Assembly (NCBI RefSeq): GCF_025996515.1
Contig: NZ_BLRH01000060.1
Location: 744,001-808,000, forward strand
DNA length: 64,000 nucleotides
Direction: 5' to 3'
Source of the DNA: Rhizohabitans arisaemae
GTDB lineage: Bacteria; Actinomycetota; Actinomycetes; Streptosporangiales; Streptosporangiaceae
Within the stretch, counting starts at the first letter, position 1; every line of letters begins with the position of its first letter. This document shows positions 7,972 to 16,584 of this stretch, piece after piece. A model generated the notes under the pieces. That model did no database searches and was not told where the DNA came from. It was given only the letters and a program-made list of their open reading frames with translations. Made by a program: the position numbers and the translations under genes.

Positions 7972-9306
7972 ATGCCTCACCCCACGACCAGCGGCACCCC
8001 GATCGGCCACGACGACTACGCGCTGGAGCGCGTCCCCGCCGGTGCCCGCTACTCCTGGATGACCGTCGCCGTCCAGCGGTTCGGACAGCTCTCGGCCCTC
8101 TCCCAGTTCCTGCTCGGCGCGACCCTCGGCCTCGGCATGACCTTCTGGGACGCCGTCCTCGCCATCACCCTCGGCGCGATCATCCTTGAGGTGGTCGCGA
8201 TCTTCGTCGGCATCGCCGGGATGCGGGAGGGGATGTCCACCTCGGTGCTCGCCCGGTGGACCGGTTTCGGCCGGATGGGGTCGGGCCTGATCGGCCTGGT
8301 GCTCGCCATCGCCCTCATCGGCTGGTTCGGGGTGCAGAACGCGGTCTTCGCCGACGGCCTGAAATCCCTGCTCGGCGGTCCGCCGGTCTGGGTGTGGGCG
8401 ATCGTGGCCGGGCTGGCCGTGATCGTCATCGTGGTGTACGGCTTCGCGTCCATGGCGTGGACCGCCTACATCACCGTCCCCGCGTTCCTGGCCCTCGCGG
8501 GCTGGTCGATCTCCGTGGAGCTCTCCCGGCACCCCCTCGGCGACCTGGTCGCCTCCGACCCGGCCGGGGTGATTCTGACCATCCCGGCGGCCACCACGCT
8601 CGTCGCGGGGGGCTTCATCGTCGGGGCGGTCATCACGCCCGACATGACCAGGTTCAACCGGAGCGTCGGCGACGTGGTCAAGCAGACCCTGGTCGGCATC
8701 ACCCTCGGCGAGTACGTCATCGCCCTGATCGGGGTGCTCCTCGCCCACGCGCTCCGGACCGGCGATGTGACCCAGATCGTCAGCACCACCAGCGGCGCGA
8801 TCGGCACCCTCATCCTGATCGCCTCCACGTTGAAGGTGAACGACTGGAACCTCTACTCCTCCTCGCTCGGCATCGTCACGATGATCGACTCGGTGCTGGG
8901 CGTCCGGGTCAACCGGGTGCTGGTCACCGTCGTCTTCGGGGCCGTCGGCACGGTCCTGTCCGCGGTGGGGATCCTCAGCCGCTTCATCGACTTCCTGGTC
9001 CTGCTGAGCGTCGCGGTGACCCCGGTCGCCGCCATCATGGTGGCCGAGTACTTCGTGGTGCGACGGTGGCGGCCGATCCTCGCCGCCTCCCGGGAGTCGG
9101 GGCGCCTCCCCGAGCACGCCCCCACCTGGGTGCCGGCCACCCTGGCGGTCTGGCTCGCCGCGTTCCTCATCGGCTACTACGTGGAGTGGGGCATCCCCGC
9201 CCTCAACGCCCTGGTCTTCGCCTTCGTCGCCTACGCCGCACTGGGCCGCCTCGGACTGATCCGGGGCATCGGCGAACCCCGCGTCCTGGCGGTGTCCGCC
9301 GCGTGA
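7972..9306 (+). CDS. NCS1-family nucleobase permease (cytosine-permease-like)
   Basis: Polytopic membrane transporter of 444 aa with about 12 hydrophobic segments, of the nucleobase:cation symporter-1 type (CodB-like). Recognisable features are the N-terminal ERVPAGARYSWMTVAVQRFG, GATLGLGMTFWDAVLAI, the APDMTRF-like segment VITPDMTRFNRS, and LKVNDWNLYSSSLG. ATG 7972 is chosen over GTG 7960 because the GGAGG ribosome site (7962-7966) lies 5 nt before it. A TACCGT -10-like box stands at 7935-7940. It lies upstream of a HyuA-like protein, two DUF917 proteins and a PucR regulator, so the cargo is likely a pyrimidine, purine or hydantoin compound. Confidence 0.88.
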   Translation: MPHPTTSGTPIGHDDYALERVPAGARYSWMTVAVQRFGQLSALSQFLLGATLGLGMTFWDAVLAITLGAIILEVVAIFVGIAGMREGMSTSVLARWTGFGRMGSGLIGLVLAIALIGWFGVQNAVFADGLKSLLGGPPVWVWAIVAGLAVIVIVVYGFASMAWTAYITVPAFLALAGWSISVELSRHPLGDLVASDPAGVILTIPAATTLVAGGFIVGAVITPDMTRFNRSVGDVVKQTLVGITLGEYVIALIGVLLAHALRTGDVTQIVSTTSGAIGTLILIASTLKVNDWNLYSSSLGIVTMIDSVLGVRVNRVLVTVVFGAVGTVLSAVGILSRFIDFLVLLSVAVTPVAAIMVAEYFVVRRWRPILAASRESGRLPEHAPTWVPATLAVWLAAFLIGYYVEWGIPALNALVFAFVAYAALGRLGLIRGIGEPRVLAVSAA

Positions 9307-9353
9307 GCGCCCGCCTCCCCCGGCCGATCCGGTACGGCGCACGCGGCCCGGGC

Positions 9354-9490
9354 GCCGCAGGCCGTACCGGGCGATCTGCCGGGAACCCCAAGAGCCCGGC
9401 CGGGTACGGCCCCCGCGGCACCCACCCCGCCGCGAACCGTACCCGGCCGACCCCCGGAGCCGGCGGGAACCCGGCCGCAGGCCGTACCGG
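9354..9490 (+). repeat. Two 17-bp direct repeats in the permease-hyuA gap
   Basis: GCCGCAGGCCGTACCGG occurs at 9354-9370 and again at 9474-9490, within a 223-bp gap that is very GC-rich and contains further GTACGG/CCGTAC elements. They may be leftover repeat units or part of a structured region; no gene was seen in the gap. Confidence 0.5.
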
Positions 9491-9529
9491 AGAACGATTG
9501 GAAGGGGTCGACCGGAGAGAGGAGGCGCC

Positions 9530-11092
9530 GTGACGCGCATCGAGCGGACGCTGCGCATCGGGATCGACGTCGGCGGCACCAACACCGACGCCGTGCTGAT
9601 GGACGGGACCGCGGTCCTGGCCGAGGTGAAGACGTCCACCACGGACGACGTCACCTCCGGGATCGTGGCCGCGCTGCGCGGCCTGGCGAGCGCGCGGGAG
9701 TTCGCCCCGGGGCAGATCCAAGCGGTCATGATCGGAACCACGCACTTCACCAACGCGATCGTGGAGGCGAGCCGGCTGACCGAGACCGCGGTGATCCGGC
9801 TGGCGCTCCCGGCGACCCGGGCGCTCCCGCCGATGGTCGACTGGCCGGACCGGCTCCGCCTGGCGATCGGCGACCACGGCTACCTCTGCCACGGTGGACA
9901 CGAGTTCGACGGCCGGGTGATCGCGCCGATCGATCCGGAGGAGATCAAGAAGGTCGCGGCCGACCTGCACGCCAAGGGGGTCCGATCCGTCGCGATCTCC
10001 TCGGTGTTCTCCCCGGTAAGCGCGGAGTTCGAGCAGCTCGCAGCGGACGTGCTCCGCGCCGAGCTGCCCGAGGTGCACATCAGCCTCTCGCACGAGATCG
10101 GCCGGATCGGCCTGCTGGAGCGGGAGAACGCCACGATCATCAACGCCTGCCTGCGGGACCTGGCCGACGGGATCGTGGACGCCTTCGGCACGGCGCTCCA
10201 GACGGTGGGGATCGACGCACCCCTGTTCCTCTCCCAGAACGACGGCACGCTGATGGACGTCGAGTACACCCGGCGCTATCCGGTGGCGACGTTCGCCTCG
10301 GGCCCCACCAACTCGATGCGCGGCGCCGCCTTCCTGTCCGGCCTCGCCGACTGCGCGGTGGTGGACATCGGCGGCACGACCACGGACGTGGGCGTGCTGG
10401 CACGCGGCTTCCCCCGGGAGTCGGCGACCGAGGTCGACCTCGGCGGGGTCCGCAGCAACTTCCGGATGCCGGACGTGCTCTCGGTGGGCATCGGCGGCGG
10501 GAGCAGGGTCCGGGGGACGGCCGTGGGGCCGGACAGCGTGGGGTACGAGCTGACGCGGCGCGCGCTGGTCTTCGGGGGAGACACGCTGACCGCGACGGAC
10601 CTGGCGGTGGCCGGCGGGCTCGCCGAGATCGGGGACCCGGGTCTGGTGGCGCACCTGGATCGGAGCGCGGTCCGGGCGACCCTGGCGCGGATCGCCCGGG
10701 ACGTGGCCGAGATCGTGGACCGGATGCGGACCTCGGCGGCTCCGCTGCCGGTGGTGGTCGTCGGCGGCGGGTCGATCCTGCTCCCCGACGAGCTGCCCGG
10801 CTTCCCCGACGTCCGCCGGCCCGACCACTTCGCGGTGGCGAACGCCATCGGGGCGGCCATCGCGCAGGTCGGCGGGGAAGTGGACCGGATCTTCGCGATC
10901 GGCGTGCTGACCCGGGAGGAAGTCCTGGAGCACGCCAAGGCGGAGGCGCTGGACAAGGCCGTCGCCGCGGGCGCGCGGCCGGAGAGCGCGCAGATCGTGG
11001 AGGTGGACGAGGTGCCGATCGCCTACCTGCCCGGCAACGCGGTCCGCATCAGGGTCAAGGCCGTCGGGGAGCTTGAGGTGGCACGCGCGTGA
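9530..11092 (+). CDS. Hydantoinase/oxoprolinase family protein (HyuA-like)
   Basis: ATP-dependent hydantoinase/oxoprolinase A-type subunit, 520 aa, shorter than the roughly 680-700 aa stand-alone HyuA. The N-terminal ribonuclease-H-like ATPase motif GIDVGGTNTDAVL (residues 11-23), MIGTTHFTNAI, and the second phosphate motif VVDIGGTTTDVGVL are visible. The C-terminal part is short. GTG 9530 follows a strong GAGGAGG ribosome site. There is no HyuB partner; instead two DUF917 genes follow, a pairing seen in other actinobacteria. The likely role is ring opening of a hydantoin-like, oxoproline-like or purine-derived amide. Confidence 0.85.
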   Translation: MTRIERTLRIGIDVGGTNTDAVLMDGTAVLAEVKTSTTDDVTSGIVAALRGLASAREFAPGQIQAVMIGTTHFTNAIVEASRLTETAVIRLALPATRALPPMVDWPDRLRLAIGDHGYLCHGGHEFDGRVIAPIDPEEIKKVAADLHAKGVRSVAISSVFSPVSAEFEQLAADVLRAELPEVHISLSHEIGRIGLLERENATIINACLRDLADGIVDAFGTALQTVGIDAPLFLSQNDGTLMDVEYTRRYPVATFASGPTNSMRGAAFLSGLADCAVVDIGGTTTDVGVLARGFPRESATEVDLGGVRSNFRMPDVLSVGIGGGSRVRGTAVGPDSVGYELTRRALVFGGDTLTATDLAVAGGLAEIGDPGLVAHLDRSAVRATLARIARDVAEIVDRMRTSAAPLPVVVVGGGSILLPDELPGFPDVRRPDHFAVANAIGAAIAQVGGEVDRIFAIGVLTREEVLEHAKAEALDKAVAAGARPESAQIVEVDEVPIAYLPGNAVRIRVKAVGELEVARA

Positions 11093-11106
11093 TTCAGCCG
11101 AATTCC

Positions 11107-11133
11107 TCCGGCGGGCCGGCCGGCCCCGCCGGA
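11107..11133 (+). terminator. Possible hairpin terminator after the HyuA-like gene
   Basis: TCCGGCGGG (11107-11115) and CCCGCCGGA (11125-11133) form a perfect 9-bp stem around CCGGCCGGC, 14 nt after the stop codon. No U-run follows. It could attenuate rather than end transcription, because the next gene is on the same strand. Confidence 0.4.
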
Positions 11134-11276
11134 CGCCGGGTCTCATGGAGCGTCTCGGGCGCACGGTCGGTGAGATCCGGGGAACCCGGAGCCCCGTGGC
11201 CGCGACCGGGGCCTCCGTCCCCCGTCGCCGCCGCGGGGCACCGGTCCGCGGAAGATCGCGACGGGGAGGGACTGCG

Positions 11277-12362
11277 ATGGAGCTGACGCTGGAAGGCCTG
11301 CGGGACACCGCCCGCGGAGCCGCGGTTCTGGGTACGGGCGGTGGCGGCGACCCGTACATCGGCAGGCTCCTGGTGGAGCAGGAGCTGAAGGCGGGTCACC
11401 GCGTCGAGATCATCGGGGTGGACGAGCTGCCCGACGAGGCCCTGGTGCTGCCGTCGGCGATGATGGGCGCCCCCACGGTCTTCGTGGAGAAGCTGCCGAG
11501 CGGGGAGGGCGGCCGCGCCGCGCTGACCGCACTGGAGCGGCGGCTCGGCCGGCGGGCCTCGGCGACGATGCCGATCGAGTGCGGCGGGATCAACTCGATG
11601 ATGCCGCTGCTGCTCGGGGCGCAGCTCGGCCTGCCGATCGTGGACGCCGACGGGATGGGGCGGGCCTTCCCCGAGCTGCAGATGGAGACGTTCAACGTGT
11701 ACGGGGTACCGGGGACGCCGATGTCCATCGCCGGGGACCACGGGGACACCGCGATCATCGAGACCGACGACAACGTCCGGATGGAGTGGCTGGCCCGCGG
11801 CCTGACGATCCGGATGGGCGGCGCCGCCTACATCTGCGACTATCCGATGGACGCGGCGACGGTACGGCGTACCGCGATCCCGGGCACGCTCAGCCTCTGC
11901 CGGACGATCGGCCGTGCGCTCCGCGAGGCGCGGGAGCGGCACGAGGACCCGTTCGCCGCGCTGACCGCGACCCTCGCCGACACCATCTACACCTATGGGG
12001 CGGTGCTGTTCCGCGGCAAGGTGGTGGACGTTGAGCGACGGACGATCGAGGGTTTCGCCCGCGGCCAGGTGACCTTGGAGGGGTTCGACGGGGGCGGCAC
12101 GCTGGTGATCACGTTCCAGAACGAGCATCTCGTCGCCCGGCTGGACGGACAGGTCCGCGCGATCGTGCCGGACCTCATCTGCACCCTGGACTCCGAGACC
12201 GCCGAGCCCGTCACCACCGAGTCGCTCCGCTACGGCCAGCGCATCACCGTGTACACGATCTCCACTCCGCCGATCATGCGCTCCCCGGCGGCGCTGGCGG
12301 TCTTCGGCCCGTCCGCCTTCGGGCTCACCGACCCCTACGTCCCCGTGGAGACCCTCGGGTAA
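11277..12362 (+). CDS. DUF917 family protein, copy 1
   Basis: A 361-aa DUF917-type protein. It shows the family glycine loop VLGTGGGGDPYIG (about residues 17-29), PIECGGINSMMPLLLGAQLG and LPIVDADGMGRAFPELQM. DUF917 proteins usually lie beside hydantoinase/oxoprolinase genes; their activity is not established. ATG 11277 follows GGGGAGGG at a good distance, while the upstream in-frame extension has no ribosome site. It shares fold and motifs with the next gene, suggesting tandem duplication and a heteromeric complex with the HyuA-like ATPase. Confidence 0.85.
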   Translation: MELTLEGLRDTARGAAVLGTGGGGDPYIGRLLVEQELKAGHRVEIIGVDELPDEALVLPSAMMGAPTVFVEKLPSGEGGRAALTALERRLGRRASATMPIECGGINSMMPLLLGAQLGLPIVDADGMGRAFPELQMETFNVYGVPGTPMSIAGDHGDTAIIETDDNVRMEWLARGLTIRMGGAAYICDYPMDAATVRRTAIPGTLSLCRTIGRALREARERHEDPFAALTATLADTIYTYGAVLFRGKVVDVERRTIEGFARGQVTLEGFDGGGTLVITFQNEHLVARLDGQVRAIVPDLICTLDSETAEPVTTESLRYGQRITVYTISTPPIMRSPAALAVFGPSAFGLTDPYVPVETLG

Positions 12363-12390
12363 CCGGGTGGGCCGATCCGCCGGGCGGCTC

Positions 12391-12396
12391 TAGGCT
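12391..12396 (+). promoter_or_regulatory. -10 box of a leaderless promoter
   Basis: TAGGCT lies 7 nt before the GTG start at 12404, without a ribosome site between them. It suggests that DUF917 copy 2 and pucR can be transcribed apart from the upstream genes. Confidence 0.5.
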
Positions 12397-12403
12397 GAAC
12401 CCC

Positions 12404-13444
12404 GTGGAGATCGCCTCAGCCGACCTGGCGGATCTGGCGGCCGGAGCCACCCTGCTCGGCTCGGGTGGCGGAGGCGACACCGTCTCCGCCGCGATCCTGG
12501 TCCGCCGGGTTCTGGAGCGGTACGGGCCGGTCCGGCTGGTCGCCCCGTCCGAGCTGGACCCGGACGACTGGGTGATCACGGTGGCCGCCATCGGGGCGAT
12601 CACCGTGATGCTGGAGCGGCTCCCCGGCGGCGACGAGTTCGTCACGGCGGTGCGGACCCTGGAGCGGTGGCTGGGGGTACGGGCGTCCGCCGTCCAAGGC
12701 ATGGAGGCGGCCGGTTTCAACGCGTTGATCCCGGTCGCGGTGGCGGCCTGGCTCGACCTCCCGCTGGTCGACGCCGACGGGATGGGCCGCGCGTTCCCCC
12801 GGCTCGACCAGACCGTGTTCACCCTGTCCGAGGTGCCTGCGGCGCCCGCCGTCCTGGTCGACCCCTCGGGCGACACGGTGATCATCGGCTCGGGTGACAA
12901 CGCCGCGGTGGAGCGGCTGGCCCGGGCCGCCCTGCCCGCGCTCGGCGCCTGGGCGGCCAGCGCCCTCTACCCGATGCGGGCCGGGCAGGTCGAGCGGGCC
13001 GCCCTGACCGGCTCGTTCAGCCGGGCCATCCGCCTGGGCCGGATGCTGCGCACGGCGCAGCGGACCCGGGCCAGGGCGGGGCTGTCCGCCGAGGGCGGTG
13101 AGATCCTTTTCTCCGGTGCCGTCCTTCAAGTGCGGCAGCGCACGCCGTACGGGCTCGGCGTCGCCACCCTGGAGCACACCCGCGACCGGGAGCGGACGCT
13201 GCGCATCGAATTGGCCGACGAGTTCCTGCTCGCCCTGGACGACGGGTCGATCGTCGGCTGTGTCCCCGATCTGATCAGTCTGGTCGACACCCGCAGCTGG
13301 CAGCCGGTCTCCGCCGACCGGCTGACCCCCGGCCGGCACGTGGACGTCCTCCGGCTCCCGGCGCCCGCGCGCTGGCACGAACCGGCGGGGCGGGCGCTGG
13401 CGGGCCCGGCCGCGTTCGGCCTCTACCTCCCGGAGGGGATGTGA
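12404..13444 (+). CDS. DUF917 family protein, copy 2
   Basis: A 346-aa paralogue of the preceding protein. It keeps the glycine loop LLGSGGGGDTVSAA and LPLVDADGMGRAFPRLDQ, but diverges in the middle: the PIECGGINSMMP segment of copy 1 reads GMEAAGFNALIP here. GTG 12404 fits a leaderless promoter. The gene ends in GTGA shared with the pucR start, so the two are translationally coupled. Exact function is unknown; the context is the hydantoinase/NCS1 permease island. Confidence 0.82.
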   Translation: MEIASADLADLAAGATLLGSGGGGDTVSAAILVRRVLERYGPVRLVAPSELDPDDWVITVAAIGAITVMLERLPGGDEFVTAVRTLERWLGVRASAVQGMEAAGFNALIPVAVAAWLDLPLVDADGMGRAFPRLDQTVFTLSEVPAAPAVLVDPSGDTVIIGSGDNAAVERLARAALPALGAWAASALYPMRAGQVERAALTGSFSRAIRLGRMLRTAQRTRARAGLSAEGGEILFSGAVLQVRQRTPYGLGVATLEHTRDRERTLRIELADEFLLALDDGSIVGCVPDLISLVDTRSWQPVSADRLTPGRHVDVLRLPAPARWHEPAGRALAGPAAFGLYLPEGM

Positions 13445-14961
13445 GCACGACCGTCACCGTCCGCGACCTGCTCGCCGACGACTCCCTGCGGGCCGGGGAG
13501 CTGCTCGGCGGGGCCTCCGGGCTGGATTCGGCCGTACGCGAGGTGATCCTTGTCACCGGCGGGCGGGAGCTGGACAGCGCGCCTCCGGGCGCGGCCGCGG
13601 TGCTCGACCTGACCGGCGCCGGGGGGCTCACCCATACCGAGCACCTGGTGGAGCTGGTGTGCCGCCGACTCCGGGGACGCTCGGGCCGGCTCCTCGTGGT
13701 CGCCGGGGGACGGGCGCACGCCGCCATGTCGACCGGCCGGCTCGCCGACCGGCTCGGGCTTCCGGTGCTGACCGTGGCGGAGGGCTTGAGCCCGCCCGTC
13801 CTCGCCTGCCGGCTGCTCGCCCTGGTACGCCGACCGGAGATCACGCTGGCCCGTACGCTCAACCTGGCGACCCGCAGGCTGCACGCCGCCGCCGGAGACC
13901 TGACCCGGATCCTCGCCGCCGTGGACGTGAGCCTGCGCGGCCGTACCGCCCTGGTGACCTCGGGCGGATCGGCGATCGCGGGCCCCGCCCCCGAGTGCGG
14001 GCATCTGCTCGCGGAGGCGTCGGCCGAGTTCGCCGAGCGCGCCGGCTCGCTGAACGTGGCGGCCTGCCCGGCCGGTGACCTCTGGGTGGTCTGCGAGGCG
14101 GCCGCGGGCGGGCCGCTCTGGCGGGACGCCGCCTTGGCCGTACTCCGTCCGGCGAGCGCGTACGTGACCGCGTGGCTGGCCGGCGAACGGCTCGCGGCGG
14201 AACGGGACGCGCGGCGCCGGAGCCAGGTCCTCGCCGAGCTCCTCCATGTGGAGGGCGAGGTCCCGATTTACCTCAACGAGCAGGCGGCCAAGCTCGGCTG
14301 GCGGCTGGAGGGCTGGCACAGCGGGATCCACATCGCGGTCGTCGGGGAGGCCGGGCATCCGCCGACGGTGACCGAGCGGCTCACCGGCGAGCTCGCCGCG
14401 CACGGGGTGGCCGGACCGGTGGCCGAGCTGGCCGGAGGCTGGTCGACCTGGGTGACCAGCCCCTCGCCGGCCTGGGGCCGGGAGCTGCCCGCGGCGGTCC
14501 GGTCGGCGCTCGCCTCCTTCCGTCGAGGGGGAAACCGGCCGGTGCTGGTCGCCGGGATCGGACAGCCCGCGCAGGGGCCCCGGGGGATCTCCTCGACGCT
14601 CGCCGAGGCGAGGCAGGCGGCGGTGGTGTCGGCGTCGTCGGGCGAGCCCGGGACGGTGAAGCATGTGGACGAGCTCGGCGCGAAACGGCTGCTGCTCGGG
14701 TGGTACGGCTCCGCGGCCTTCCGGGACTACGCCCGGCAAATCCTCGATCCGCTGCTGGGGGAGCCCGGACTGCTGCGCACGATCGAGGTCTATCTGGACT
14801 GCGGGTGCTCCCCCTCGGAGGCGGCGCAGCGGCTCGGCCTGCACCGGAACACGGTGAGCCAGCGGGTCAGGCGGGCCGAGTCGCTGCTCGGCACGGCGCT
14901 CGCCACCCCGGACGACAGACTCGCGCTGCAGCTGGCCTGCCGGGCGATCAGGGTGGGCTAG
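13441..14961 (+). CDS. PucR-family transcriptional regulator
   Basis: A 506-aa regulator with the PucR architecture: an N-terminal purine-catabolism-regulator-like domain (VTVRDLLADD, then RELDSAPPGAAAVLDLTGAG), a middle GGDEF-like degenerate region, and a C-terminal helix-turn-helix (CGCSPSEAAQRLGLHRNTVS, near residues 457-476, followed by QRVRRAESLLG). PucR proteins control purine, allantoin or hydantoin catabolism genes. It is coupled to the DUF917 gene upstream and probably controls the island from the NCS1 permease onward. The stop codon overlaps that of lipB on the other strand. Confidence 0.9.
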   Translation: MSTTVTVRDLLADDSLRAGELLGGASGLDSAVREVILVTGGRELDSAPPGAAAVLDLTGAGGLTHTEHLVELVCRRLRGRSGRLLVVAGGRAHAAMSTGRLADRLGLPVLTVAEGLSPPVLACRLLALVRRPEITLARTLNLATRRLHAAAGDLTRILAAVDVSLRGRTALVTSGGSAIAGPAPECGHLLAEASAEFAERAGSLNVAACPAGDLWVVCEAAAGGPLWRDAALAVLRPASAYVTAWLAGERLAAERDARRRSQVLAELLHVEGEVPIYLNEQAAKLGWRLEGWHSGIHIAVVGEAGHPPTVTERLTGELAAHGVAGPVAELAGGWSTWVTSPSPAWGRELPAAVRSALASFRRGGNRPVLVAGIGQPAQGPRGISSTLAEARQAAVVSASSGEPGTVKHVDELGAKRLLLGWYGSAAFRDYARQILDPLLGEPGLLRTIEVYLDCGCSPSEAAQRLGLHRNTVSQRVRRAESLLGTALATPDDRLALQLACRAIRVG

Positions 14962-15617
14962 GGCTGGGGCACCACGTCGAAGGCGTCGCGGATGGCCAGG
15001 CGCAGGTCTGCGGCGCCGGGCACCTCCCGTCCCTCCTCGATGAGCTCCCGGGCGATGGAGGTGGTGTCGGTCGCGGGCATGCCGCAGGCGACCGCCCAGT
15101 CCCAGGGGGTGAGGTCGCCGTCGTGGTTGATGGCGAACCCGTGGCTGGTGACGCCCCGGCTTGCCCGCATCCCGATCGAGGCGATCTTCCGGCCGGTACG
15201 CCGGGTCCACACCCCGGTGAGCAGTTGCTCCCCGGGGGGAGTCTCCCGGCGTTCGGCCGCCACGCCGAGCTTGTCGCACGCCAGGACGAGGCGGTTCTCG
15301 ACCTCGCGGACGTAGTCGACGACGCCCTCGTCCCGGCGGAGCTTGACGATGAGGTAGCCGACGAGCTGGCCGGGGCCGTGGTAGGTGAGCTGCCCGCCCC
15401 TGCCGGTGGCGATGACCGGGATCCCGTGTTCGGGTGCGGGCAGGTGCTGCCCGAGGGTCCGGGCCCCGGCGGTGAAGACCGGGTGGTGGCTGAGCAGCCA
15501 GAGGGTGTCGGGGATCGCGTCCTCTTGCCGGCGCTTCACCAGCTCGGCCATGCGCGCCATGGCCTGCTCGTACTCCACCAGGTCGTCGTCGAGCAGAGAA
15601 AGCCGCCGCTCCCGCAT
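14958..15617 (-). CDS. lipB: Lipoyl(octanoyl) transferase LipB
   Basis: Transfers octanoate from acyl carrier protein to lipoyl domains of 2-oxoacid dehydrogenases and GcvH, in the cytoplasm. The 219-aa product has the family signature RGGQLTYHGPGQ (residues 73-84), the catalytic lysine 144 in RKIASIGMRASRGVTSHG, and the acyl-accepting cysteine 178 in WAVACGMP. ATG 15617 is chosen because AAGGAG lies 6 nt upstream and the protein then starts at the usual place; the frame stays open to 15728 without support. The last codon is TAG in the palindrome CTAG, which is also the stop of the convergent pucR gene. Confidence 0.95.
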   Translation of the reverse strand: MRERRLSLLDDDLVEYEQAMARMAELVKRRQEDAIPDTLWLLSHHPVFTAGARTLGQHLPAPEHGIPVIATGRGGQLTYHGPGQLVGYLIVKLRRDEGVVDYVREVENRLVLACDKLGVAAERRETPPGEQLLTGVWTRRTGRKIASIGMRASRGVTSHGFAINHDGDLTPWDWAVACGMPATDTTSIARELIEEGREVPGAADLRLAIRDAFDVVPQP

Positions 15618-15684
15618 GCCGGGCTCCTTCCCCGTTGACAGGTTCCACCCAGAGCTTACGACGGACAAAACAGTCAAATGTCTC

Positions 15685-16296
15685 TTAGGTCTTCTTGCTC
15701 TTCCGCTTAGGCGCGATACTCGCCCCACCGAAGAGGGCGAACCCCTTGATCACCAAAACCGGGGCGCCGAGCGGCGGATCGTCGTCCTGCTGGGCGTCGA
15801 TCCCGCCGAAGATCCCGATCGCCTCGTTCCGGACCTCGACCCCCTCGGGAAGCGTGATGTTGATCCCGCCGAAGACCGCGGTCATCTTGATCTCGACGAC
15901 CGGTGCGTCGAACACGGCCGAGGTCATGTCCAGATCCACCCCGCCGAAGACCGTGACGACCTTGCTCCGGCGCCGCACCCGCCAGCGGCCCGTACGCCGC
16001 GTCCCGCCGAACACCGCGATCATCGTGTCGGTCCCGTCGGCGGAGCCGTCGGGGTCCACCGCCGGAGCGACCGGGGTCTTCCGCTCCCCGGCGACCTGCG
16101 GCAGGTCCCGGGTGATCGGCTCAAGCTCGCCGATGGTCTTCGCCAGGTAGACGGCGTCCAGACGCTCGGAGTGCTCGTAGACGGTGAGCCGTCCCATGGC
16201 GAGCGCCTCACCGAGTATCTGAATCGTGCGATCCCGATCGGCGTCGGAGGCCCGCATTTCCAGCCACGCCTCACGGCGTTGCGGCGAATTCTCCAT
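15685..16296 (-). CDS. DUF1707 domain protein with LiaF-like C-terminal region
   Basis: A 203-aa cytoplasmic or membrane-peripheral protein. The N-terminus carries the DUF1707 (SHOCT-like) motif MRASDADRDRTIQILGEALA with GRLTVYEHSERLDAVYLAKT (about residues 14-60). The C-terminal half has repeated FGG turns (AVFGGTRR, TVFGGVDLDM, AVFGGINITLPEG, IFGGIDAQ, ALFGGASI), the beta-repeat pattern of LiaF/cell-wall-stress-responsive domains. No transmembrane helix separates the halves. ATG 16296 has a leaderless -10 box (TATCGT at 16308-16303). The basic tail APKRKSKKT is the C-terminus. Function is unknown, probably envelope stress sensing. Confidence 0.8.
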   Translation of the reverse strand: MENSPQRREAWLEMRASDADRDRTIQILGEALAMGRLTVYEHSERLDAVYLAKTIGELEPITRDLPQVAGERKTPVAPAVDPDGSADGTDTMIAVFGGTRRTGRWRVRRRSKVVTVFGGVDLDMTSAVFDAPVVEIKMTAVFGGINITLPEGVEVRNEAIGIFGGIDAQQDDDPPLGAPVLVIKGFALFGGASIAPKRKSKKT

Positions 16297-16302
16297 ATCT
16301 GC

Positions 16303-16308
16303 ACGATA
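16303..16308 (-). promoter_or_regulatory. -10 box of a leaderless promoter
   Basis: TATCGT, read on the minus strand, stands 6 nt upstream of ATG 16296 and decides that start over the TTG at 16323. Confidence 0.5.
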
Positions 16309-16370
16309 GCGGGGTACATCCAATTCTGCGGTATCCGTTAGCTATCGAAAAACCAGGGCAGACGAGACCC

Positions 16371-16520
16371 ATGGCTACACTGCTTTGGATCATCGCCGTC
16401 ATCCTCGTCATCTCCGGGATCTACTCGATCCTGGCCAAGCGGGAGTTCCTCTGGGGCATCGTCCTCATCGTCCTCGGCTTCCTGGTCGGTCCCGGGGGCA
16501 TCAGCATCTTCGACGTCTAG
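16371..16520 (+). CDS. GPGG-motif small membrane protein
   Basis: A 49-aa peptide beginning MATLLWIIAVILVISGIYS. It has two hydrophobic segments separated by a short polar turn (LAKREF), and ends with the motif GPGGISIFDV that names this actinobacterial family. It is divergent from the DUF1707 gene, with 74 nt between the starts. The function of the family is unknown. The match to the conserved motif, the clean ATG and the short length make it a convincing gene. Confidence 0.8.
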   Translation: MATLLWIIAVILVISGIYSILAKREFLWGIVLIVLGFLVGPGGISIFDV

Positions 16521-16584
16521 TCCGTACCGTCCACCGGGCGCGTCGTTCCCATGAAATCCCAGGTCAAAGGGGTAGACATGAGGC

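Noticed and set aside
9307-9529. Repeated GTACGG/CCGTAC elements considered as a CRISPR-like or operator array
   Set aside because: Only two 17-bp copies, 120 bp apart, without regular spacers; the hexamer is frequent throughout the window, so it is more likely a genome-wide compositional preference.
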